Positions 52,499-61,762 are shown, counted from the stretch's first letter. The stretch: 64,000 nt of DNA from Bacteriovorax sp037444575 (GCA_037444575.1 JBBIME010000010.1:124001-188000); one strand, 5' to 3'. Numbers and translations are program-made. Notes: a model not told the origin generated them from the letters alone.

Positions 52499-53302
52499 AT
52501 GGTGAAACAATTTTCAGATGTTACAGAATACAAGTTTCATAACTTTACAGATGAAGATGTTGAAGCCGACAAAGTAACCACATTTGAATTTAAACCTCTT
52601 CTTTCTTCAGGTCAGGCCATCGCGAAAAAAGAGTTTCAAAAAGTTATTAGAGAAGAGAGAACTCACGCAAAAAATACTCAGTTTAAGGTCAATCCGATTG
52701 TAGAAAAATACAGAGGACTAAAAGATCAAGAAGAACAGGAGTATCAAGCAGCGGTTGAACAAGAAGTTGCTAGAAGAGTTGCTGAAATTCAAGATGAGGC
52801 TTTTAAAGCTGGATTTGATGAAGGCGTTAATCAAGGGCGTGAAGAAATCTTCAATGAAATGAGAAGTGTTGTTGATCAAAAACTTGAAAATTTCTCTCAG
52901 ATGGTTACTGAAGTTCTTAAAACTCAGGAAACAATCATAGATAGACAAAAGAAAGAAATTTACAATCTTCTAAAAAATCTTTCTAAGTGGATTATCCTTA
53001 GAGAGCTTAAAGACGATGGCACTTATGTAGAACGCTTGCTTGAAAAATTATTATTAGAAATTCAAGCACGTCAAAATCTTTTGATTCAGGTTAACGCTGA
53101 TGACTTTGCAGGTATGCCTGAAGTTCTTGCTCACGTTCAATCACGTCTAGGTGAATTAAAAAATGCTAGAGTAGAAATTGATTCTGCAATTACCACTCGA
53201 GGAATGATTGTCGAATCAGACAATGGAATTATCAATGCAACAATGGAAGAGCAATTTAAAAGTTTAGACAAGCTTTTTGAAGATGTTTTAGTTGAAGCTT
53301 AA
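52499..53302 (+). CDS. fliH: Flagellar export regulator FliH
   Basis: 267 residues. The N-terminal half is charged and helical (AVEQEVARRVAEIQDEAFKAGFDEG in part) and the C-terminal half forms the globular ATPase-binding domain (KEIYNLLKNLSKWIILREL, about 158-176, and the tail RGMIVESDNGIINA). Holds FliI at the export gate. Lies between fliG and fliI in the usual order. Confidence 0.88.
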   Translation: MVKQFSDVTEYKFHNFTDEDVEADKVTTFEFKPLLSSGQAIAKKEFQKVIREERTHAKNTQFKVNPIVEKYRGLKDQEEQEYQAAVEQEVARRVAEIQDEAFKAGFDEGVNQGREEIFNEMRSVVDQKLENFSQMVTEVLKTQETIIDRQKKEIYNLLKNLSKWIILRELKDDGTYVERLLEKLLLEIQARQNLLIQVNADDFAGMPEVLAHVQSRLGELKNARVEIDSAITTRGMIVESDNGIINATMEEQFKSLDKLFEDVLVEA

Positions 53303-53321
53303 TTAAAGGGTGAATAGCGAT

Positions 53322-54668
53322 ATGGATAAAAATCTTGACCTACTTTCTATTCACAAAAACTACGAGTACTCGTCTCCTTATCAAAGAATCGGAAAAGTTT
53401 TTGCCAATAAAGGGATGGTTTTTGAAGTAAACCTCTCTCGTGCTCCTATCGGATCAAACGTAGAGTTTGTGACTGAGTTTGGAGATAGATCTCTTGGCGA
53501 AGTTGTTGGGATTAATGGCACTCGTTGTATGGCCATGCCTTACGATGAACTTTCCGGAATAAATTCTGAAACACGCGTTTATTTAAAAGATTTAACAACG
53601 ACTATAAAAATTTCAGAAGCAATGCTAGGGCGAGTGATTGATTTCCAGGGAAATCCAATTGATGGAAAAGGCCCGATTGAACCAATTAATGTTGAAGCAA
53701 GAAGTATTTATGGGCATGCTCTTAACCCTCTAGAACGTCCACCAATAAGAGAAGCACTTGATACTGGAATTCATGCAATCAATTGTTTTATGACTGCAGG
53801 TAAAGGCCAACGTTTCGCGATTATGGCCGGATCAGGGGTTGGTAAGTCAGTTACTCTCGGTATGATTGCTGAAAACTCCAGCGCCGATATCAACGTCATC
53901 GCTCTAATCGGAGAGCGTGGTCGCGAGGTTTTAGAATTCATCGAATCAGACTTAGGCCCTGAAGGTTTAAAAAGATCAGTTGTTGTTGTCGCAACTTCTG
54001 ATACATCAGCACTTATCAGAATGAAAGCAGCATACGTTGCAACAACGATTGCAGAATATTTTAGAGATAAAAATCAAGATGTACTTTTGATGATGGACTC
54101 AATCACACGTTTTGCTATGGCCAATCGTGAGATCTCTCTTTCAGCTGGAGAGCCGCCAGGACAAAAAGGTTACACTCCTTCTGTTTTTGCTCGTCTTCCA
54201 AAATTGATGGAAAGAGCGGGGACAAAAGCAGGAGCAGGATCAATCACTGGTGTTTATACCGTTCTCGTTGAGGGGGGCGATATGGATGAGCCTATTGCCG
54301 ATGCTGTAAGAGCGATTGCCGATGGGCACATTGTTTTATCAAGAGAGCTTGCTTCACGAAACCAGTTCCCGGCCATTGATGTTCTTGCAAGTCTTTCAAG
54401 GGTTATGGGGAAAGTTGCAACTCGTGAACATCGAATTGTTTCAAGCCACCTTCGCGATCTTATGGCCGCCTATAAAGCAAACGAAGATTTGATCAACGTA
54501 GGAGCTTATGCCAAAGGATCTAACCCTAAAGTAGATAAGGCCCTTCTAATTTATGATGATCTGATGAATCTTCTTAAACAGAGTCATGGAATGACTGAGT
54601 TTTTATCAATTGAAGTTCTCTATGACAGAATGGTTGAAATAGCTCGAAAAGCTGAAAATTTTAAATAG
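53322..54668 (+). CDS. fliI: Flagellar export ATPase FliI
   Basis: 448 residues from the ATG at 53322 (a GTG at 53310 adds four). Walker A GSGVGKSV (about 168-175), Walker B DVLLMMDSITRFAMA (about 253-267), catalytic GERGREVLEFIE. Type III-secretion-linked F1-like ATPase that unfolds export cargo. Typical size. GGTG nine bases upstream is a modest ribosome site. Confidence 0.96.
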   Translation: MDKNLDLLSIHKNYEYSSPYQRIGKVFANKGMVFEVNLSRAPIGSNVEFVTEFGDRSLGEVVGINGTRCMAMPYDELSGINSETRVYLKDLTTTIKISEAMLGRVIDFQGNPIDGKGPIEPINVEARSIYGHALNPLERPPIREALDTGIHAINCFMTAGKGQRFAIMAGSGVGKSVTLGMIAENSSADINVIALIGERGREVLEFIESDLGPEGLKRSVVVVATSDTSALIRMKAAYVATTIAEYFRDKNQDVLLMMDSITRFAMANREISLSAGEPPGQKGYTPSVFARLPKLMERAGTKAGAGSITGVYTVLVEGGDMDEPIADAVRAIADGHIVLSRELASRNQFPAIDVLASLSRVMGKVATREHRIVSSHLRDLMAAYKANEDLINVGAYAKGSNPKVDKALLIYDDLMNLLKQSHGMTEFLSIEVLYDRMVEIARKAENFK

Positions 54669-54675
54669 ATAATTT

Positions 54676-55125
54676 ATGGCACAAAAATTTAAATTTAAAC
54701 TCGATGCCCTTTTAAAAGTTCGCGAGTTTAATGAAAAAAAAATTAAAATTGAATTGGGAGAGATCCTAAAAGAAATTGGTGAAGTCGAAGCGATGATTAT
54801 TCTTGCGAATAAGGCCATTGATGAAACCTATGAGGCCCAGGAAACTTTTATGCAAGATCCAGCGGCCGGTAGAATGATTCAATTTTTTCCTTACTTTATT
54901 CAGGGGAAAAAAGAAGAAATTAAAAATAAAGAAAATCTTCTCTGGGCACTGAAGAAAAAATACGATGCAAAAATTGTTGAATTGGCCGAAGCTCGAGGCC
55001 AGGTGAAGGTAATGGAAAACTTCAAAGATAAAAAGAAAGGCGAGTGGACGAAAGAGCGAAATAAAAAAGAACAAGAGGCAATTGATGAACTCTTGATGAT
55101 CAGAAGAAATGGGGCGATTGAATAA
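54676..55125 (+). CDS. fliJ: Flagellar export chaperone FliJ
   Basis: 149 residues, a long coiled-coil: starts KFKLDALLKVREFNEKKIKI in family style and continues helical to the end. Binds FliI and FlhA and carries late chaperones. Seven bases after fliI, one base before the next coding start. Confidence 0.85.
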   Translation: MAQKFKFKLDALLKVREFNEKKIKIELGEILKEIGEVEAMIILANKAIDETYEAQETFMQDPAAGRMIQFFPYFIQGKKEEIKNKENLLWALKKKYDAKIVELAEARGQVKVMENFKDKKKGEWTKERNKKEQEAIDELLMIRRNGAIE

Positions 55126-55126
55126 G

Positions 55127-55696
55127 ATGAAAAAATTATTAGTTTTAATATTTGTACTAAGTTCAGCGTTGTTGTTTGCGGCGAACACTCCAGCTAAAAA
55201 AGGTGCTGCACCAGCTGGACCAGAGAAGCGTCTTTACACTGAAGAAGAATTTAAAGCTGCAGTCATGGTTGAAGCTGAAAAATTAATGAAGAAAGCAGGC
55301 AGCGGACACTTAGTCGATTTCTCTAAAGAACTTTTACAAAAAGAAGAAGGACTAAAAGTTAAAGAACTCAATTTGCAAAAGGAACAAGAGCAACTAAAAA
55401 TTAACACATCAGATTTTCAGAAAAAAGTTGTTGAGTTTCAAGATTCACAAAAAAAATTCTTAGGATGTGTTGATTCACAAAATGAAAAAGTAGAAAAGCG
55501 AGTAAGTCAGATGGTGGAAGTCATTGCAGGAATGAAACCGCAATCAGCAGCGGACGTTTTATCCGTCCAAGATCCTGACCTTTCTGTTCGGATACTGGGA
55601 CAACTTGAAGCGCAGAAGGCTTCAAAGATCTTCAACTTAATGGACAAGGAAGTTTCTGCCCGACTTCAGAAGCAGTTTCTTCAGATGAAAAAATAG
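55127..55696 (+). CDS. MotE-like flagellar protein with MgtE-N-type domain
   Basis: 189 residues from ATG (a longer reading overlaps fliJ). Signal-type N-terminus (MKKLLVLIFVLSSALLFA), central coiled coil (about 65-115) and a C-terminal domain with MVEVIAGMKPQSAADVLSVQ and LGQLEAQKASKIFNLMDKE, in the MotE/MgtE-N style of a stator chaperone. Standard place between fliJ and fliK. Envelope-located. Confidence 0.6.
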   Translation: MKKLLVLIFVLSSALLFAANTPAKKGAAPAGPEKRLYTEEEFKAAVMVEAEKLMKKAGSGHLVDFSKELLQKEEGLKVKELNLQKEQEQLKINTSDFQKKVVEFQDSQKKFLGCVDSQNEKVEKRVSQMVEVIAGMKPQSAADVLSVQDPDLSVRILGQLEAQKASKIFNLMDKEVSARLQKQFLQMKK

Positions 55697-55715
55697 GATA
55701 CACTCAGAAATAGCA

Positions 55716-55737
55716 CGCAAGGCGTTGCGATTATTTT
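55716..55737 (+). terminator. Weak hairpin plus T-run before fliK
   Basis: CGCAA, loop GGCG, TTGCG form a 5-bp stem (55716-55729) followed by ATTATTTTT. Could be an attenuator inside the operon rather than a real terminator. Confidence 0.3.
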
Positions 55738-55747
55738 TAAGGAAAAT

Positions 55748-57241
55748 ATGCACGGATTACCGGTACAACAACTCTCAAAATCAGCTCATGGGTCAACAAA
55801 GACTCAAGGAGTAGCTGAGAATAAAATCGCAGCTAAGTCTGGAGAGGGAGCAAACGTTGAGAGTGCCAATGGAGATTTCTCATCTCTATTTGCAAGCATG
55901 GCCGAAACTTCTGGCAAAACATCTGAAGTAAAATCTGAAAAGGGTGAAACTTTAAAAAATCTTTTATCTGAAAAAAAATCAGAGACTGATACAGAAAAAA
56001 AGGGTGAAGGAAAAGTTGCAGTAGATCCAAAAAATGCAGCTGATCTATTGGCCAAATCAGCGCTAGTAAAAACAGTTAATACAAGTTCACCTAAAACAGA
56101 GCAAACAACAGATAAAAATGTTGAGAATAAAATTTCCAGTACAAATAGAAGCCTTGACCAGTTATTGAATAGCTTAAAAGGCACTCAAGACCTTGAAGAA
56201 AATCAAGAATTAGGAAATGAGAAAACTAACTCACTTCAAAATCTTGAAACAAAAAAAGGAATGCCTGTTAAAGGTGAATTCAAATCTGAAACTCCACTTG
56301 AATTTTTAATGAAGGGAGCAAAGGATAAAGGCATTACCGAAAACACAGTGTCAGAAGAAAATCCTGTTGCTCAGAAAAAAGTAACAGTCACAGGAGAAGA
56401 GTACTTAAAGAACATGCAATCAGCTGAGAAGAAAGCGCCGGCATTAGCAGTACTCAACGGAAAGAATGAATCTGATGTTCTTCCAAAAATGATCAATCAA
56501 AATGCTAGAACATATGGACAAGGATTAAATCTAATAAGTGATCCTCTGATTAGAAATACAAAAGATCTAGCATCAAAAGATACAAAGAAACAACTTAAGT
56601 CAGTTGATGAGCTTCAATCTAAAGAAACAAAAATTGGAGTTGAGTTAGCGAGCATTAAGCAAGATGCAATTCCTGCAGTTCAAAACACTAAAGGTAATAA
56701 TGCTCACGCTGATATGCAAACAAACGCTAATCAAAAAGTATTAGATCTATCAAACCTTCACACATCTAACACAAATGAAATCATCAAAAAGATTTCAGAC
56801 TATGTTGAGCAAAATAACGTTGCCAACAGACAGAGTCTCGACTTGACTGTAAAGCATGAATCTCTTGGAGAGTTTAAAATTCAAGTAAGTAAAATGCCAG
56901 AGTCAATGAATGGTGGTTTAAATCAACTTGATATGCAAATCACAACTTCAAGCAAAGAAGGCCATGACTTCTTTGTGAAGAATGAAGTGAGTCTGATGAA
57001 AAATTTAAATCAAGCAGGTATCAACCTATCTGATTTGAGAATTGTAAGCAGTATGAGTGAGTCAACTCCATTTGGACAAAGTGATTCACGTCAATCAAGT
57101 TCATTTGGGCAAAATCCAGATGGATCAAAACAATTTATGAGTTTTGAATCAAGCAATTTCAGCTCAGGCAACGGAGCTGGTAATGGTGCTGAACGAAGAA
57201 AAGAGTTGTGGGAAGAATACCAACAACGTTATGGAGCGTAA
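55748..57241 (+). CDS. fliK: Flagellar hook-length control protein FliK
   Basis: 497 residues. Low-complexity Lys/Glu/Ser/Asn-rich N-terminal part (about 1-330) acting as the ruler and export signal, then a globular C-terminal domain with SLDLTVKHESLGEFKIQVS (about 363-381) and KNEVSLMKNLNQAGINLSDL, the Flg_hook fold that switches export from hook to filament proteins. Longer than E. coli FliK, which suggests a longer hook, if the ruler model holds. Next gene is flgD, three bases on. Confidence 0.85.
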   Translation: MHGLPVQQLSKSAHGSTKTQGVAENKIAAKSGEGANVESANGDFSSLFASMAETSGKTSEVKSEKGETLKNLLSEKKSETDTEKKGEGKVAVDPKNAADLLAKSALVKTVNTSSPKTEQTTDKNVENKISSTNRSLDQLLNSLKGTQDLEENQELGNEKTNSLQNLETKKGMPVKGEFKSETPLEFLMKGAKDKGITENTVSEENPVAQKKVTVTGEEYLKNMQSAEKKAPALAVLNGKNESDVLPKMINQNARTYGQGLNLISDPLIRNTKDLASKDTKKQLKSVDELQSKETKIGVELASIKQDAIPAVQNTKGNNAHADMQTNANQKVLDLSNLHTSNTNEIIKKISDYVEQNNVANRQSLDLTVKHESLGEFKIQVSKMPESMNGGLNQLDMQITTSSKEGHDFFVKNEVSLMKNLNQAGINLSDLRIVSSMSESTPFGQSDSRQSSSFGQNPDGSKQFMSFESSNFSSGNGAGNGAERRKELWEEYQQRYGA

Positions 57242-57244
57242 TCC

Positions 57245-58120
57245 ATGGCCATGATCGGAAAACCAGCAAGTCCTAGCAATTCTTTTGGTGACATTCAGAT
57301 GAAAAGAGCTGAACCTGTTGATACACAGGCCGCTGATCCAAAAGTTGGTGATAAACTCAATAAGATTTCAGGGGTGAAACCTGAATCGCGTTTTGTTGAT
57401 AGAAAGGCCCATGAAACATTAGGACCAGATGGGTTTATGAAGCTACTTGCTCATCAATTGAAAAATCAAGATCCGATGAAACCAATGGATCAGAAAGATT
57501 TCTCTGCTAACCTTGCTCAATTTTCACAATTAGAGCAATTGACAGCAATGAATAAAAAAATGGATGGCCTTTCAGCAAACAACAACAATGAAAAAAGATT
57601 TCAAGGGGCAAGCTTCCTTGGCAAAAAAGTTGTTACAGCTGGGACTACGATTGATTACGAAGGAAATGGAAAAGACGCTGAACTTCCTTTTTATATGGAA
57701 AAAGCCGCTAAGAAAGTTATCGTTCACATCTACGATAATAAAAACCAAATGATTGGAAAAATCGATAGAGACGATATTGGTAAAGGACAACAGACGATCC
57801 AATGGGATGGGGTTGGTCTTGATGGGCAAATCGCTCCGAAAGAAACTTACCATTTCGATGTTGTGGCGTTTGATGATCAGGATCAAAAATTCTTTGGAGC
57901 AACTCGCGCTGAAGGTACTGTTACTGGAGTTCGTTTTGAGAATGGAGAAACTATTCTCGATATCTCTGGTGGAAAAAAAGTTTTCTTAAAAGACGTAGAA
58001 AGTTTTTCTCTTCCAGAGAAAGAAATTTCTGCAAAAAAAGATGATAGTAAAAAAATGCCTGCATTGCAAAAACAAGCTGCATCAGCGTACAATCAAGTAG
58101 AGAACCAAATTAATAATTAA
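57245..58120 (+). CDS. flgD: Flagellar hook cap protein FlgD
   Basis: 291 residues. The FlgD N-domain reads GPDGFMKLLAHQLKNQDPMK and DQKDFSANLAQFSQLEQLT (about 60-100); the C-domain Tudor/FnIII-like part holds the strand-rich region GKIDRDDIGKGQQTIQWDGV. Needed as cap for hook assembly. Extended Lys-rich C-terminus (about 260-291). Located between fliK and flgE as in most bacteria. Confidence 0.92.
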   Translation: MAMIGKPASPSNSFGDIQMKRAEPVDTQAADPKVGDKLNKISGVKPESRFVDRKAHETLGPDGFMKLLAHQLKNQDPMKPMDQKDFSANLAQFSQLEQLTAMNKKMDGLSANNNNEKRFQGASFLGKKVVTAGTTIDYEGNGKDAELPFYMEKAAKKVIVHIYDNKNQMIGKIDRDDIGKGQQTIQWDGVGLDGQIAPKETYHFDVVAFDDQDQKFFGATRAEGTVTGVRFENGETILDISGGKKVFLKDVESFSLPEKEISAKKDDSKKMPALQKQAASAYNQVENQINN

Positions 58121-58145
58121 CGATTAGGTAGATTATAATTTAAAA

Positions 58146-58571
58146 ATGGCGAATCAAAAAATTAACAACATTCTTATTCCAAACGTCTCTTCGATTCCTT
58201 CGAAGAAGAATGTTGATTCAGCCAATAAATTAAACCCAGGTGAAACCTCTGAGTTTAAGAACCTTCTCGATACGACACTTGATCAATCACAATCTGAAGT
58301 TCAGCAGTCCCCAAAAGGACTTCATCTTTCAACTCATGCTATGAGAAGACTACAAGAGAGAAATTTATCTCTTGATAAAGAAGAGTATGCAAAACTTCAA
58401 ACAGCAATCGATAAATTAAAAGTTAAAGGCGGGCAAGACTCGCTAGTAATTACAGGTAAGGCCGCTTATATCGTGGACGTACCAAAAAATACGATCGTGA
58501 CAGCGATTGATAAAGACAGCATAGGAGAAAATGTTTTTACGAAAATAGATTCGACAATATTAATGAATTAA
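58146..58571 (+). CDS. Conserved flagellar operon protein (TIGR02530 type)
   Basis: 141 residues. Core HLSTHAMRRLQERNLSLDKEE then VKGGQDSLVITGKAAYIVDV and ENVFTKIDSTILMN, which match the TIGR02530 family found beside flgD and flgE in many bacteria. Biochemical role unknown; proposed helper for hook formation. Twenty-five bases after flgD. Confidence 0.8.
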   Translation: MANQKINNILIPNVSSIPSKKNVDSANKLNPGETSEFKNLLDTTLDQSQSEVQQSPKGLHLSTHAMRRLQERNLSLDKEEYAKLQTAIDKLKVKGGQDSLVITGKAAYIVDVPKNTIVTAIDKDSIGENVFTKIDSTILMN

Positions 58572-58582
58572 CAATTAAAAAA

Positions 58583-58655
58583 TCTCAAAGAAACGGAGCT
58601 GGTCCTTTCCGGAAGCCCTAGTTTTTAGTCTGTAGTACTTAAAACATCTTTGAGA
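58583..58655 (+). promoter_or_regulatory. Structured leader upstream of flgE
   Basis: TCTCAAAGA (58583-58591) and TCTTTGAGA (58647-58655) are perfect 9-base inverted repeats enclosing 55 bases. The interior includes TTCCGGAA-type and AGTACT palindromes. It ends 23 bases before the flgE ATG, ahead of the AGGAGG site. Could be an internal promoter/operator region or an RNA element. No match to known riboswitch consensus was recognised by eye. Confidence 0.45.
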
Positions 58656-58678
58656 AAAATTAGGTCTAGGAGGGACAA

Positions 58679-59959
58679 ATGGGTATTCTTCGTTCATTCA
58701 CAATTGGTGTTTCAGGTTTAAATGCATCTGGACAAGGTATGGGAGTTATCGGTGATAACATCGCCAACGCAGGCACCAACGGATTCAAATCATCAAGAGC
58801 AGAATTTCAAGACGTACTCGCAGTTTCTCTTAAAGGTATCGAAGGTGGAGACCAGTTCGGTGCTGGTACAAAACTAGGCCACATTAAACCTCTTATGACC
58901 CAAGGTGATATTTCTAGAACTGACTCTGTAACAGACTTGGCCCTTTCTGGGGACGGTATGTTTACAATCGATGCACCGGCAGGAAGAACATATACTCGTG
59001 ACGGATCTTTCCACTTCGATAAAGAAGGGCAATTAACCACGATGGATGGATACAAAGTAATGGGATTTGGCTTTGATGAAAAAGGTGGAGTTGCTAACAA
59101 GCTCGACCCAATCAAATTAGGAAGAACTGCAATTCCTGCGAAAGCGACAAAAGAAGTGAATATGTTAATGAACGTTGATTCACGTGCTAATAAAATGGAA
59201 TTTAACATCGAGCAACCAGAGAGAACATCAAACTTCTCTAACTCGATGACTATCTATGATAACGTTGGTACAGCAAGAAACGTTACTGTTTACTACAACA
59301 AAACAGATAACAACCAATGGGAATACCACATAGCTGCTGATGGAAAAGATGTTGAAGGTGGAAAACCAGATGCAATGTACGAAATGGCCAATGGTAAATT
59401 GCTCTTCAATGACAAAGGGCAATTAGAAGAAAGAAAAGAAGGGAAAAATTCTTTCAACTTCAACAAAGGTGCAGCTAAAGATCAGAAAATTGCTTTCAAC
59501 TGGGGACAAACTCTTAAAGAAGGTGGAACGGGTCTTGATGCTTCAACTCAATACGGATCTGACTCATCTATTTCTAGAGGGACTCAAGATGGATCAACTG
59601 CTGCTACATTAACGTCTCTTTCATTCAACGACAAAGGTGTTTTAACTGCAGTTTATAACAATGGTGAATCAAAAGATGTTGCTCAGATTGCAGTTGCTAA
59701 ATTTGAAAACAATGAAGGTCTTTTTAAAATTGGTAAAAACCTTTTCAAAGAATCTAAGTCATCTGGTCAACCAACTTTTGGTAAGCCAGGTGAAGCAGGT
59801 AGAGGAGAGGTTCTTTCAAAGTCAGTTGAGCTTTCAAACGTTGATATCGCTAACGAGTTCGTTAACTTGATGACAGCACAAAGAAACTTCCAAGCAAACG
59901 CTAAGACGCTTACAACTGCTGATCAAATGCTTCAAGAAGTTCTACAAATTAAGAGATAA
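58679..59959 (+). CDS. flgE: Flagellar hook protein FlgE
   Basis: 426 residues. N-terminal hook/rod motif SGLNASGQGMGVIGDNIANA, then GTNGFKSSRAEFQDVL, D1/D2 domains rich in Gly/Asn/Asp, and the C-terminal helix SNVDIANEFVNLMTAQRNFQ (about 383-402). AGGAGGG ribosome site. Follows the structured leader. Ends the flagellar operon. Confidence 0.95.
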   Translation: MGILRSFTIGVSGLNASGQGMGVIGDNIANAGTNGFKSSRAEFQDVLAVSLKGIEGGDQFGAGTKLGHIKPLMTQGDISRTDSVTDLALSGDGMFTIDAPAGRTYTRDGSFHFDKEGQLTTMDGYKVMGFGFDEKGGVANKLDPIKLGRTAIPAKATKEVNMLMNVDSRANKMEFNIEQPERTSNFSNSMTIYDNVGTARNVTVYYNKTDNNQWEYHIAADGKDVEGGKPDAMYEMANGKLLFNDKGQLEERKEGKNSFNFNKGAAKDQKIAFNWGQTLKEGGTGLDASTQYGSDSSISRGTQDGSTAATLTSLSFNDKGVLTAVYNNGESKDVAQIAVAKFENNEGLFKIGKNLFKESKSSGQPTFGKPGEAGRGEVLSKSVELSNVDIANEFVNLMTAQRNFQANAKTLTTADQMLQEVLQIKR

Positions 59960-59974
59960 TTTTTTTAAATTAAT

Positions 59975-60002
59975 GAAGGGCCTTTGGGCCCTTCTTTGTT
60001 TT
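59975..60002 (+). terminator. Terminator ending the flagellar operon
   Basis: GAAGGGCC, TTTG loop, GGCCCTTC: perfect 8-bp GC-rich stem, then TTTGTTTT. Sixteen bases after the flgE stop. Confidence 0.88.
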
Positions 60003-60016
60003 GCGCGAGAAGAAAG

Positions 60017-61516
60017 ATGAAACGCTCATTTTTAATAATTGTTTCGCTATTAATCTTTAATTCATCTTGCTCTACACCTGGAAAACCTCTCAGAGGTGTT
60101 TCCAGTGCTGAACAGGGGGGACTTGATCTTCTTAGTGAGGCAAGATCAATTGTTGATTTAGTTTCAACAAGAGAAATTAGTAGAGATACTTGTGATCGAG
60201 GGTTTGATACTTTGATAAGTGATTACCAATTGCTTACTCCGCAAAACCTTGATCTCGCAATTTTAAAAGCTGACGGCCAAAAAATTCTTGATGCTAGTTT
60301 TGAAGCAAGAATGGCCCTGCATTCAATTTTGGAAATCCTTCCCCAAAGTTGCAAACTGAAGTTAAAAGAATTAAATCTTCTTATTCGCGCGAGTGAAGAT
60401 TATGTGGGGGTTCATTATTACAATGATCCTCAAATTTCAGCAGATTCTATTAAATTTCCAGAACAGCCGATCCCCGTTTATCAACCAGCATCTTATCATC
60501 CATACCATGTTGGAAAGGGGATTGATCCAATTTCTAAATTTGAATTTAAAAATGGAGACATCATGATCACTAAAGGTGTGAGTTTTGTTTCTAGTACTAT
60601 TTCAGAAATAGCTCACCCTCGTTCACTTTTTAGCCATATTGTTTTTATTCATGTGGATAAAGAGACTAAAGAAGTAACGACAATGGAATCATACGTTGGA
60701 AAAGGGGTGGGGATTTATAATATTGATGAGGCCCTTAAAAACGAGAATGCCCGCATTCTAGTTTTAAGAGCAAAGGATAGCGAGCTGGCAAGTAAGGCCG
60801 CTGACTATATGTACGACAGAGTAGTGGATCTTAAAAAGAAACATAAATTTATTCCATACGATTACAAATTAGATTTTTCTGATAATTCAAAGCTCTCTTG
60901 CGAAGAAGTGGCTTACGATTCATTTAATCAAGTCTCTGGGGGATCTTTCATTTTACCGGAAGTGATGTCGCAAGTTACGATGAATGACGAAAGTTTTCTA
61001 AAAAGAGTTGGGGTTAGAAAAGGGGACATGATGGTTCCTGCAGATATGGAAACTGACTCCCGATTTGATATTGCTCTTGATTGGACAGATTATCGAATAA
61101 TGAGAGATTCGTGGAGAAAAGATGCCGTTTTAGGAGAAATGTTCCGTTGGATTGATGAATATAACTATAAAATCCGGGAAGACATGACTTCTATCGGGGC
61201 CAAGCTTGTTTGGTCGACAAGATATATTCCAGGGGTATGGCCAATGCTTTCTAGGTTATCTGGAATACCTACAGATTTCACTAAAGATGTTCCTTCACTC
61301 ACAATTTCAACGATTGCCAGCTTAAAAGAAATTGGAAATATTCTTCTTCCTGAAATAACCAGAGCGGATCAAGAGTTCTTTGCTAAAAATGGGAAGTGGA
61401 TGTCGACAGAGATGCTTCGCGAGTCTCTTGAAAAATTTAGAGAAACAAAGCCTAGAAATTTGAGAAAAATATTCAGAGATAGAAAAGAAGAGACGTATTA
61501 CTTACCAGGGGAATAG
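60017..61516 (+). CDS. YiiX-like permuted NlpC/P60 lipoprotein
   Basis: 499 residues from ATG; a TTG at 59984 adds 11 residues within the terminator and is unlikely. Signal peptide with lipidated Cys18 (FNSSCS). The domain from about 175 to 335 shows KNGDIMITKGVSFVSSTISE, His207 in SLFSHIVFIH and Cys295 in NSKLSCEEVAYDSFN, the His/Cys order of the circularly permuted NlpC/P60 (YiiX/YebB) hydrolases. The C-terminal 120 residues are extra. Probably envelope hydrolase or amidase; substrate unknown. It has no obvious own promoter because the terminator lies in front of it. Confidence 0.65.
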   Translation: MKRSFLIIVSLLIFNSSCSTPGKPLRGVSSAEQGGLDLLSEARSIVDLVSTREISRDTCDRGFDTLISDYQLLTPQNLDLAILKADGQKILDASFEARMALHSILEILPQSCKLKLKELNLLIRASEDYVGVHYYNDPQISADSIKFPEQPIPVYQPASYHPYHVGKGIDPISKFEFKNGDIMITKGVSFVSSTISEIAHPRSLFSHIVFIHVDKETKEVTTMESYVGKGVGIYNIDEALKNENARILVLRAKDSELASKAADYMYDRVVDLKKKHKFIPYDYKLDFSDNSKLSCEEVAYDSFNQVSGGSFILPEVMSQVTMNDESFLKRVGVRKGDMMVPADMETDSRFDIALDWTDYRIMRDSWRKDAVLGEMFRWIDEYNYKIREDMTSIGAKLVWSTRYIPGVWPMLSRLSGIPTDFTKDVPSLTISTIASLKEIGNILLPEITRADQEFFAKNGKWMSTEMLRESLEKFRETKPRNLRKIFRDRKEETYYLPGE

Positions 61517-61525
61517 AGCTAAGAA

Positions 61526-61762
61526 TTAAGAGTCCCCATCGCTCCCGATAGCTTCCACCGGGCAAGCTTCGAGAGCGCTGAGACATTCTTCAATTTCTTT
61601 AGCATTTTTTGGTTGTAGCTTAACATAAGCGTGGCCGTCGGAATCGTTCATTACGAAAAATCTAGGTGCTTCAACAACACATGCATCACAAGCTATACAT
61701 TGATCATCAACGTAAAATTGTCCTTCAGTATTTTGAGACCATTTATTTCTTTTATCGGCCAC
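61526..61762 (-). CDS. Small ferredoxin, one Fe-S cluster
   Basis: 78 residues. Cys22-X2-Cys25-X2-Cys28 and Cys67-Pro bind one [4Fe-4S] (or [3Fe-4S]) cluster; Cys60 is extra. The GTG start at 61762 is preferred to an upstream ATG at 61822 because GGAAG sits five bases ahead, and it avoids overlapping the foldase gene. Cytoplasmic electron carrier; partner not identified, though rubrerythrin here lacks its own rubredoxin domain. Confidence 0.8.
   Translation of the reverse strand: MADKRNKWSQNTEGQFYVDDQCIACDACVVEAPRFFVMNDSDGHAYVKLQPKNAKEIEECLSALEACPVEAIGSDGDS

Noticed and set aside
54766..55188. Minus-strand ORF of 140 codons across fliJ
   Set aside because: Phe/Leu-rich antisense of the Lys/Glu-rich FliJ coiled coil; crosses real gene boundaries.
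55804..56184. Minus-strand ORF inside fliK
   Set aside because: Shadow of the low-complexity Lys/Ser region; no ribosome site or domain.
58592..58646. c-di-GMP (GEMM) or other known riboswitch in the flgE leader
   Set aside because: The interior lacks the conserved GEMM core; kept only as an unexplained structured region.
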